A DNA stretch of 5,016 nt from JARDZI01 sp041639705 (lineage in GTDB: Bacteria; Bacillota; Clostridia; Clostridiales; Caloramatoraceae), in assembly GCA_041639705.1 (NCBI GenBank), contig JBEQBT010000251.1:1-5016 (forward strand), given 5' to 3'. The notes under the pieces were generated by a model. The model saw only the letters and a list, made by a program, of their open reading frames with translations, had not been told where the DNA came from and searched no databases. Position 1 is the first letter of the stretch. Every line of letters starts with the position of its first letter. Shown here piece by piece: positions 1-4,112 of the stretch. A program made the translations under genes and the position numbers.

Positions 1-111
1 CAACATAAAAACAGAAAAAATTGACAATAAAAAAATCAGGAAATGCTTTATTTGTAGGCATTCCTGATGCTTATGAGTAGTTTTTATTTGCCTTTAAGTG
101 TTTAAAACCCG
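1..111 (-). mobile_element. Transposase-proximal end of a second IS1634-type element copy (partial, runs off the left edge)
   Basis: These 111 bases are identical, base for base and in the same orientation, to 2426-2536, which is the end of the complete IS upstream of its transposase gene. The match stops at 111, and from 112 the sequence is alcohol dehydrogenase coding sequence, so 111/112 is an insertion junction. Position 1 corresponds to a base inside the -35 box of the transposase promoter, so the transposase of this copy, if present, lies to the left of the window on the minus strand. The visible part carries the terminal inverted repeat and the inward-facing terminator hairpin (35-68). 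Complete identity suggests recent transposition or duplication, or gene conversion. Whether this copy is intact cannot be seen here. Confidence 0.9.
28..68 (-). terminator. Inward-facing intrinsic terminator of the left IS copy
   Basis: This is the same hairpin as at 2460-2493 in the complete copy. Arms 35-46 and 58-68 form an 11-bp stem with one bulged A around an 11-nt loop, and read on the minus strand the stem is followed by a run of Ts (29-34). Transcripts leaving the broken alcohol dehydrogenase gene would meet it right after crossing into the IS, so it would end that truncated message and shield the transposase beyond the window. Confidence 0.7.
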
Positions 112-291
112 TATATTAGCTTCCTTTAATGAATTCACTACCTTATCATAAAGCCCTGTTTTTTTAATACTTCCTCCACCATAACAGAGAAGTATTATCT
201 TGCTGTAATTTAAAACCTCTGGGGCTACTAAGCCCTCAGTACCTTTTCCAAATATGATTTTAGTTGGGCTATTGAATACAAAATTTTCCAT
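94..291 (-). pseudogene. Iron-containing alcohol dehydrogenase, 5' fragment disrupted by IS insertion
   Basis: Residues 1-60 match the N-terminus of group III Fe-dependent alcohol dehydrogenases, the butanol dehydrogenase (BdhA/BdhB, YqhD-like) type. The start MENFVFNSPTKIIFGKG is typical, and the YGGGSIKK stretch at about 37-44 is the glycine-rich part of the NAD(P)H-binding domain. Family members have about 385-390 residues and reduce aldehydes to alcohols in the cytoplasm. The host reading frame ends after Ile60. Residues 61-65 (RVLNT) and the TAA stop at 94-96 are encoded by the IS end at 1-111. The metal-binding C-terminal domain is absent, so the product should be inactive. The ATG at 291 is supported by an AGGAG ribosome binding site (299-303) 7 nt away. 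The rest of the gene may lie left of the IS, outside the window. The exact substrate cannot be told from 60 residues. Confidence 0.88.
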
Positions 292-295
292 AAAA

Positions 296-303
296 TCACT
301 CCT
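296..303 (-). promoter_or_regulatory. Ribosome binding site of the alcohol dehydrogenase fragment
   Basis: On the minus strand this reads AGGAGTGA. The AGGAG core lies 7 nt before the ATG at 291. It fixes the start codon and shows that the 5' end of this broken gene is original host sequence. Confidence 0.8.
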
Positions 304-322
304 AATATTTTTTTATAGTAAC

Positions 323-351
323 AGTATAATCTCTATTATAAATTTGAACAA
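323..351 (-). promoter_or_regulatory. Probable sigma-A promoter of the alcohol dehydrogenase gene
   Basis: On the minus strand there is a -35 TTGTTC (346-351), a 17-nt spacer, and a -10 TATACT (323-328). This predicts a start near 316 and a leader of about 25 nt before the ATG at 291. The -10 matches consensus at five of six positions and the -35 at only three. I saw no Rex-type or CcpA-type operator next to it. The rest of 304-419 holds no gene; it contains only a weak AGTGC/GCACT inverted pair around 370-395. Confidence 0.5.
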
Positions 352-419
352 GTGTTAGCACAGAGTGCAGGTGCCTTTAGGATACAGCACTTGATTTTAT
401 TCACATTTTGTAGTAATAT

Positions 420-448
420 CTCGTTTTCGACACTTTAAAAAAATAAAG
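420..448 (+). repeat. Terminal inverted repeat, transposase 3' side
   Basis: Starts CTCGTTTTCGACACTTT. Aligned with the minus-strand reading of 2508-2536 (starts CGGGTTTTAAACACTTA) it agrees at 21 of 29 positions. It defines the left boundary of the complete IS and overlaps the T-tract and first arm of the transposase terminator. Confidence 0.8.
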
Positions 449-489
449 AGAAAAAACTCCGTATAAACAGTGAGTTTTCTTCTCTTTTT
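437..489. terminator. Strong bidirectional terminator after the transposase gene
   Basis: The arms 445-459 and 472-487 pair perfectly except for one bulged base at 479, giving a 15-bp stem (AAAGAGAA plus AAAACTC against GAGTTTT plus TTCTCTTT) with a 12-nt loop at 460-471. On the minus strand the stem is followed by A and then seven Ts (443-437), placed 30-80 nt after the transposase stop. On the plus strand it is followed by TTTTTA. It should end the transposase message inside the element and block host transcription entering from the left. The strand-symmetric reading is inferred from sequence only. Confidence 0.85.
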
Positions 490-500
490 ATATTTCAAAA

Positions 501-510
501 ATGTTGTATG
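501..510 (+). repeat. Subterminal repeat ATGTTGTATG, transposase 3' side
   Basis: This decamer is the exact inverted counterpart of 2422-2431 near the other end of the element. A nine-base version also occurs at 2413-2421. It lies just after the transposase stop codon, about 80 bp from the element end. It is a candidate transposase-binding site, inferred from its symmetric placement. Confidence 0.5.
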
Positions 511-516
511 GAATTC

Positions 517-2376
517 TCAATTTGAAATTTTTTTTATTTTTTTATTTAGTTCTTTTGGGAGATAATATTTTTTATCTAATCCTAAGTCAAATACTCCATT
601 CAGGGATGTGCATACCTGGCTACCTTTATATGTTGCTGTGTAAAATGCGTCCTGGGTATTCATGATATTCATGTTTTGCAGAGTTTCAAGAATCTCTTCC
701 GTTGTGTAATGAGTTCCGTACTGATCCAATTTATTTTCTAACAACCGATAAATCAATAATGCAGTATAGCAGATCATAAAATGTGCAATAATTCTATTCC
801 TGTTTCTATGATACACTGGTCTAGCATTAAAATTGGTTTTAAGCACACGGAAGCAGTCTTCAATTTTATAACGTTTTGAGTTTACTTCCAATATTGCTTT
901 TGCATCATCATCCAAATTTGTAGCGACTGCATAATACCCATCGTATTTTTCCTCTTCCTCAATAACAGATTGGTTGAGTGAATAGTGGTCAGAAGCCTTT
1001 TCACCATCTTTTCCGATGGAAGTTCGTTTTATGAATCTAGTAACATCGTGTGGTCCTTTTTTTACATCCTCTACATTTCTGGTGTTGAGGATATTTTTTG
1101 CTCTTTCTATCTGTGCATTTCTTATATGACGTTGGTATTCCATCATTTTTCTAGAGAAAGTTACAATAATTTTCTGCTTAAGAACTGCTTTGGATTTGAC
1201 CATCTTGGATTTTCCGTTCTTAAAGACCTTTTCCTCATACAGCCCTACATCCACAGCACTGTCCGCATCCAGTATTTTATAAATAATATCATTATAAAGG
1301 GAGATATTATCTTTTTTAAACCGATCGAACTCCTTCATATGTTTTATTGTTATAGGAGCGTCATTAGAAAGTCTTTGATAATCGTAATCATTAAAAACAG
1401 CGTCCTGTAGTTTACCAGAAAGTTTTTTGATAGACTGTGTGACAATATATGCCCGGCCCCCCATGGAATTATACTTTCTAATATTCAAAGAACCAAGACC
1501 TGCATCTGCACAGTAGATAAATTGCTTATTTTTAAACATCTTTGTGATTTTCTCTTCCAAAGGGATAGCACATTTTTGTTCATTATCAGAACCTGGATTT
1601 ATGCACATGGATATTGGAATACCATTTCCATCCATGAACAGCCCCATTTGAACAATAGGGTTTGGACGGTGTTCTTTAGACGGACCATATCTTCTAAGTC
1701 CTTTGAGAATTTCACCAGTAGCTTCATCTACATATTCATCGTCTTCATCTTCTGTCTCGAAGTAATAGTTTGTACAATCAAAATAGCATACAGAGGTATT
1801 TCTTTTAACGATGTTTCCACTGCTTAAAAACAAATGTTCCAGATATCCGTCGTAGTTTTCTTCAAGAATATCCATAAAACGCAAAAGTTGATGATACTCA
1901 AAGGAAGGTTGCTCGTAGTAAGACCCAAGTCTGTCGAATGTTCCGAGCTTTGATTTGGGATCCATAATTCTTGCAAATGATAGAAATCGATTGATGGTAT
2001 CACAGCCAAAAGTAATTTTTGAACTAGTCTGCAGATCATCAAAAAAATCTTTTACCTTTAGATCATGATAAATTTTTTGTAGGATAAAGTAGCCAATATT
2101 AAGAAGCGCTGATTTTGAAGCGGTATCATTAGTAGCTGTCAGTTTCTCATTAAAATCAACTTTGAAGCTCATGGCAACTCTTCCTTCATTGTATTCCTGA
2201 TTAAATTTCAGAACCTGCTCTTGTGCATAAGCAAGGGGATCTGGGGTGATTAGGAGTAGTTCTGAATGCTTGCCAATCCTCTTTATATTTTTTGTTGTAG
2301 TTTTTTTACCATTACGAATACCAATTTGAATAAAGTATGTAGGGTCTTTCGATTTTCTATCATAGCTTAATTTCAT
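517..2376 (-). CDS. IS1634-family DDE transposase
   Basis: This 619-residue, uninterrupted protein catalyses cut-and-paste type DNA transposition of the surrounding element. It has an RNase H-like DDE core. Candidate catalytic residues are Asp200 in the CYFDCTNYYFE motif, Asp291 in YCADAGLGS, and Glu506 in RYKIEDCFRVLK. The last matches the R(3)E(6)K part of the IS4-superfamily signature (Arg502, Glu506, Lys513), but the expected Tyr is Asn499. Other family hallmarks are SKEHRPNPIVQMGLFMD (233-249), PGSDNEQ (261-267) and RPVYHR near 519-524, followed by a helical tail. Length is within or slightly above the usual 500-600. The upstream in-frame ATG at 2391 adds only five residues and overlaps the GGAGGT ribosome binding site (2384-2389), which sits 7 nt before the ATG at 2376, so 2376 is the better start. 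All landmarks are present and the gene looks active. Confidence 0.95.
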   Translation of the reverse strand: MKLSYDRKSKDPTYFIQIGIRNGKKTTTKNIKRIGKHSELLLITPDPLAYAQEQVLKFNQEYNEGRVAMSFKVDFNEKLTATNDTASKSALLNIGYFILQKIYHDLKVKDFFDDLQTSSKITFGCDTINRFLSFARIMDPKSKLGTFDRLGSYYEQPSFEYHQLLRFMDILEENYDGYLEHLFLSSGNIVKRNTSVCYFDCTNYYFETEDEDDEYVDEATGEILKGLRRYGPSKEHRPNPIVQMGLFMDGNGIPISMCINPGSDNEQKCAIPLEEKITKMFKNKQFIYCADAGLGSLNIRKYNSMGGRAYIVTQSIKKLSGKLQDAVFNDYDYQRLSNDAPITIKHMKEFDRFKKDNISLYNDIIYKILDADSAVDVGLYEEKVFKNGKSKMVKSKAVLKQKIIVTFSRKMMEYQRHIRNAQIERAKNILNTRNVEDVKKGPHDVTRFIKRTSIGKDGEKASDHYSLNQSVIEEEEKYDGYYAVATNLDDDAKAILEVNSKRYKIEDCFRVLKTNFNARPVYHRNRNRIIAHFMICYTALLIYRLLENKLDQYGTHYTTEEILETLQNMNIMNTQDAFYTATYKGSQVCTSLNGVFDLGLDKKYYLPKELNKKIKKISN

Positions 2377-2383
2377 AGTAACA

Positions 2384-2389
2384 ACCTCC
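2384..2389 (-). promoter_or_regulatory. Ribosome binding site deciding the transposase start
   Basis: On the minus strand GGAGGT lies 7 nt before the ATG at 2376. The alternative ATG at 2391 overlaps this site at base 2389 and has no purine-rich site of its own at a suitable distance, so the longer reading is unlikely. Confidence 0.8.
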
Positions 2390-2399
2390 ATTTATATCT

Positions 2400-2428
2400 A
2401 TTATATCATATAATACAACATCATACAA
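2400..2428 (-). promoter_or_regulatory. Transposase promoter with extended -10
   Basis: On the minus strand there is a -35 TTGTAT (2423-2428), a 17-nt spacer, and a perfect -10 TATAAT (2400-2405) preceded by TG one base upstream (extended -10). The predicted start is near 2393, giving a leader of only about 17 nt in front of the transposase ATG. The -35 box overlaps one of two ATACAACAT repeats (2413-2421 and 2423-2431), which suggests that a repeat-binding protein could compete with RNA polymerase. Confidence 0.7.
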
Positions 2429-2431
2429 CAT
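2413..2431. repeat. Tandem subterminal repeat, two ATACAACAT units
   Basis: Two identical nonamers, 2413-2421 and 2423-2431, are separated by one base, so their starts are 10 bp apart, about one helical turn. The second, with its preceding C, is the exact inverted match of 501-510 at the other end of the IS. The pair covers the spacer and -35 box of the transposase promoter. Confidence 0.65.
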
Positions 2432-2452
2432 AAAAACAGAAAAAATTGACAA

Positions 2453-2493
2453 TAAAAAAATCAGGAAATGCTTTATTTGTAGGCATTCCTGAT
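2453..2493 (-). terminator. Inward-facing intrinsic terminator upstream of the transposase promoter
   Basis: Arms 2460-2471 and 2483-2493 pair as ATCAGGA/TCCTGAT plus ATGC/GCAT with one bulged A (2467) and an 11-nt loop. Read on the minus strand, the hairpin is followed directly by a T-tract (2459-2454). It lies between the outer end of the IS (2536) and the transposase promoter (2400-2428), so transcripts entering from outside would stop before reaching the transposase, while the element's own promoter lies downstream and is unaffected. The GC content of the stem is modest, so termination efficiency is uncertain. Confidence 0.75.
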
Positions 2494-2507
2494 GCTTATG
2501 AGTAGTT

Positions 2508-2536
2508 TTTATTTGCCTTTAAGTGTTTAAAACCCG
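2508..2536 (-). repeat. Terminal inverted repeat, transposase 5' side
   Basis: On the minus strand it starts CGGGTTTTAAACACTTA. It is the partner of 420-448 (21 of 29 bases agree), and the identical sequence ends at 111 in the left copy, which fixes the outer boundary precisely. Confidence 0.85.
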
Positions 2537-2583
2537 ACCATAATTATTCATAATTGAAAATCGAAAATTGAACTATATTTTAC

Positions 2584-2612
2584 TTGAACAATAAATTTAT
2601 TAATGTTATAAT
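2584..2612 (+). promoter_or_regulatory. rpsT promoter
   Basis: There is a -35 TTGAAC (2584-2589), a 17-nt spacer, and a perfect -10 TATAAT (2607-2612), predicting a start near 2619 and a leader of about 90 nt. The IS ends at 2536, 47 bp upstream of the -35 box. The stretch between, 2537-2583, is very AT-rich, with small repeated GAAAAT words, and could act as an UP-like region. I see no gene in 2537-2708. Confidence 0.75.
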
Positions 2613-2650
2613 ATCATTTGTTAATGTGAAGTATCATTGTGAACTCACTC

Positions 2651-2667
2651 GCAGATTCCCCATCTGC
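2651..2667 (+). promoter_or_regulatory. Hairpin in the rpsT leader, possible autoregulatory element
   Basis: A perfect 6-bp stem, GCAGAT (2651-2656) with ATCTGC (2662-2667), closes a five-base TCCCC loop about 22 nt before the ribosome binding site. No T-tract follows, so it is not an intrinsic terminator. S20 is known to regulate its own translation in E. coli; a similar role here is inference, and I do not recognise a described leader family. Confidence 0.4.
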
Positions 2668-2689
2668 TATTTATACCAATTAATAAGTA

Positions 2690-2696
2690 AAGGAGG
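2690..2696 (+). promoter_or_regulatory. rpsT ribosome binding site
   Basis: A full AAGGAGG, but 12 nt from the ATG at 2709, a few bases longer than usual. No better in-frame start lies between them. The strong core may compensate for the spacing. Confidence 0.75.
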
Positions 2697-2708
2697 CTAA
2701 TTTCAAGC

Positions 2709-2978
2709 ATGGCAAACATAAAATCATCAATTAAAAGAATCCAAAAGACTGAAACTAGAACACTCAGAAACAAGATGGTTAAATCATCAGTAAAAACTGC
2801 TGTTAAGAAATTTGAAACTGCTGTTGAAAAGGGTAACTTTGAGGAAGCTAAGGCTTTATTAGTAGAAGTATCAGCAATAATTGACAGAGCTGCTGCTAAA
2901 GGTGTTATTCATAAGAACACTGCATCAAGAAAGAAATCAAGACTTACTTTAAGATTAAACAAAACTGCTGTTCAATAA
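2709..2978 (+). CDS. rpsT: 30S ribosomal protein S20
   Basis: This 89-residue, strongly basic protein has the typical S20 start MANIKSSIKRI, followed by the alternating Lys/Arg-rich helices of this three-helix-bundle protein (RNKMVKSSVKTAVKKF at about 21-36) and the conserved AAAKGVIHKNTASRKKSRL segment at about 61-79. S20 binds the 5' domain of 16S rRNA early in assembly of the 30S subunit, in the cytoplasm. Full length matches the family (about 85-90). It is a single-gene transcript with its own promoter at 2584-2612 and a terminator right after the stop, and it converges on holA, the usual Firmicute arrangement. The insertion sequence upstream leaves promoter and leader intact. Confidence 0.98.
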   Translation: MANIKSSIKRIQKTETRTLRNKMVKSSVKTAVKKFETAVEKGNFEEAKALLVEVSAIIDRAAAKGVIHKNTASRKKSRLTLRLNKTAVQ

Positions 2979-2980
2979 AT

Positions 2981-3006
2981 AAAACACCCCAAATGGGGTG
3001 CTTTTT
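2981..3006. terminator. Bidirectional terminator shared by rpsT and holA
   Basis: CACCCC (2985-2990) pairs with GGGGTG (2995-3000) around an AAAT loop. On the plus strand it is followed by C and five Ts (3002-3006). On the minus strand it is followed by TTTTATTTATT. It begins 3 bases after the rpsT stop and overlaps the holA stop region (stop codon 3005-3007), so one compact hairpin ends both converging genes in about 26 bp. Confidence 0.9.
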
Positions 3007-4054
3007 ATTTACACAATTCTACTACTAGCATTTCCAATGCTAAATCAGGATTATATTTGGAATTTTTAATTTCTGAATCTGTTCTAAGTAAACAAGTAAG
3101 TGCTTTCTTTAAAGAATTTTCTGAGTAAAGGTTACATTGTTTTATCATATTTTGAAAAACAAATTCATTTAATTTTAAAACTGACCTTACCTCATCTAAA
3201 GGAGTTTTATTTATCAAATTTAGCTTTATAGTTAATAATAATCTATATTGTCTTATAATCATTCCCAATATTTTAAGGTGATCTTCCTTTTGAAATAAAA
3301 GTGTATTTAGAATTAAAATAGCTTTAGCAGCATCTTTTTTAGATATATTATCAACCATTTTAAATATGTTACTTTCAGCTGTCTTACTTACTATTGCATC
3401 TATATCACTTCTATTTATGTTTTCTTCTCCAATATCAAACATACATAACTTTTCAACTTCCTTTTCAATTAATGATAGGGAGGTTCCAACCTCAGAAATA
3501 AAATATATTAATTCAGATTTATTAATGTTTCTGCCATGATTTTGGAATATATCTGTTACATATTTTTGTAACTCAGCTCCTTTAAGCTCATTTAACTGAA
3601 TTAGTGTTCCAATGCCTTTGATTAAAATAGGAAGCTTGTTTTTTACTTCTATTTCACCATCAAAGGTTATTAAAATAATTAAATCCTCTGGCACATCTTT
3701 AATATAATTTGTTATTTGCTCCAATATACCAGTAATGCTGGATTTTTCTATTGTTGGATTTTCAGTAGAAGTATTTTTTGTTGATTTTTTGATAAATTCT
3801 GGATTTTTAATATGAACAATTTTTTGCTTTGATATAAATGGTATGGTTTCACATGCATTAATAATATTATCCATTGAAATATTTTCATTTTCCAGGGTTA
3901 CAATATTTAATTCAGGGAAACAATCTACTTTGTCCATAACTTCCTTAATGCATTCCTTAATTAAGTATTTTTCCTCTCCATAAATTAAAATAGGATTTTT
4001 TAATTTATTTGAGTTAATAAGCTTTTTAAATTCATTAAATGTCCTTATCTCCAT
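3005..4054 (-). CDS. holA: DNA polymerase III, delta subunit (clamp loader)
   Basis: This 349-residue protein is full length for Firmicute HolA (YqeN type, about 340-350). The delta subunit opens the beta sliding clamp in the cytoplasmic clamp-loader complex with DnaX and HolB. The N-terminal part has the hallmark NPILIYGEEKYLIKECI (20-36), which corresponds to the degenerate AAA+ region with no working Walker A motif, as expected for delta. Thr-Ser-rich residues 91-106 look like a species-specific insert. The middle has LNELKGAELQKYV (154-166) and SLIEKEVEKL (194-203). The C-terminal helical domain contains NIFKMVDNI (229-237), FQKEDHLKILGMIIRQYRLL (254-273) and a final EMLVVELCK. The ATG at 4054 has an AGGTGA site (4059-4064) just upstream. 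It follows comEC after 48 bp, the conserved Firmicute order. Confidence 0.96.
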   Translation of the reverse strand: MEIRTFNEFKKLINSNKLKNPILIYGEEKYLIKECIKEVMDKVDCFPELNIVTLENENISMDNIINACETIPFISKQKIVHIKNPEFIKKSTKNTSTENPTIEKSSITGILEQITNYIKDVPEDLIILITFDGEIEVKNKLPILIKGIGTLIQLNELKGAELQKYVTDIFQNHGRNINKSELIYFISEVGTSLSLIEKEVEKLCMFDIGEENINRSDIDAIVSKTAESNIFKMVDNISKKDAAKAILILNTLLFQKEDHLKILGMIIRQYRLLLTIKLNLINKTPLDEVRSVLKLNEFVFQNMIKQCNLYSENSLKKALTCLLRTDSEIKNSKYNPDLALEMLVVELCK

Positions 4055-4084
4055 AGTATCACCTACTTTATATTTCTCTAAATT

Positions 4085-4112
4085 ATTATAAGCTATTTTT
4101 TGCTATTGTGAA
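4085..4112 (-). promoter_or_regulatory. Probable holA promoter overlapping the comEC stop
   Basis: On the minus strand there is a -35 TTCACA (4107-4112, five of six consensus), a 16-nt spacer, and a -10 TATAAT (4085-4090), predicting a start near 4078 and a short leader before the holA ATG at 4054. The -35 lies inside the last codons of comEC, whose stop is at 4103-4105. There is no terminator between the genes, so holA could be read both from this promoter and from comEC transcripts. Confidence 0.55.

Larger units (their letters stand above)
420..2536 (-). mobile_element. Complete IS1634-type insertion sequence, 2117 bp
   Basis: The element is bounded at 2536 by the point where identity to the left copy (1-111) ends. 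At 420 it is bounded by an imperfect inverted repeat of that end: 21 of the first 29 bases agree, including GTTTT, ACACTT and AAATAAA blocks. It contains one transposase gene, its own promoter, an inward-facing terminator near the 2536 end and a bidirectional terminator after the transposase. No short target duplication is seen, because the bases before 420 do not match those after 2536. It lies between the alcohol dehydrogenase upstream region and the rpsT promoter. By eye its coding DNA is less AT-biased than holA or comEC, as expected for incoming DNA. The 420 boundary rests on the inverted repeat only and could shift by a base or two. Confidence 0.88.
2426..2536 (-). repeat. 111-bp direct repeat, copy shared with 1-111
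   Basis: Identical to 1-111 with no mismatch. It marks the transposase-proximal end of the complete IS and is the basis for saying that a second same-orientation copy lies at the left edge. Same-orientation copies like these are substrates for homologous recombination. Confidence 0.97.

Noticed and set aside
35..68. Hairpin repeat copies at 35-68 and 2460-2493 as a CRISPR or REP-type repeat
   Set aside because: They are simply parts of the 111-bp IS end. There is no spacer array and no other copies in the window.
160..180. ACCATAA near 167 as a target duplication partner of ACCATAAT at 2537
   Set aside because: Only seven bases match, and it is not adjacent to the IS boundary at 420, so it is chance.
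985..1410. 141-codon ORF on the plus strand inside the transposase gene
   Set aside because: It lies wholly opposite the transposase coding frame, has no ribosome binding site, and its translation is Phe/Ile/Ser-rich with no family resemblance. It is an antisense shadow.
1522..1827. 101-codon plus-strand ORF inside the transposase gene
   Set aside because: Same situation: complementary to a conserved transposase region, no initiation signals, no recognisable domain.
1824..2042. 72-codon minus-strand ORF in another frame of the transposase gene
   Set aside because: It overlaps the intact transposase frame, has no ribosome binding site, and there is no slippery heptamer that would suggest programmed frameshifting.
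2446..2474. Consensus TTGACA on the plus strand in the IS end, pointing towards rpsT (also at 21-26)
   Set aside because: At 17 nt the -10 candidate is TGCTTT, a poor match, and the spacer runs into the terminator hairpin. It is also about 85 bp from the element end, too far to form a hybrid promoter with host sequence.
2540..2575. Repeated GAAAAT words in the rpsT upstream region as an operator
   Set aside because: AT-rich phrases of this kind are common in clostridial intergenic DNA, and no dyad of convincing length is present.
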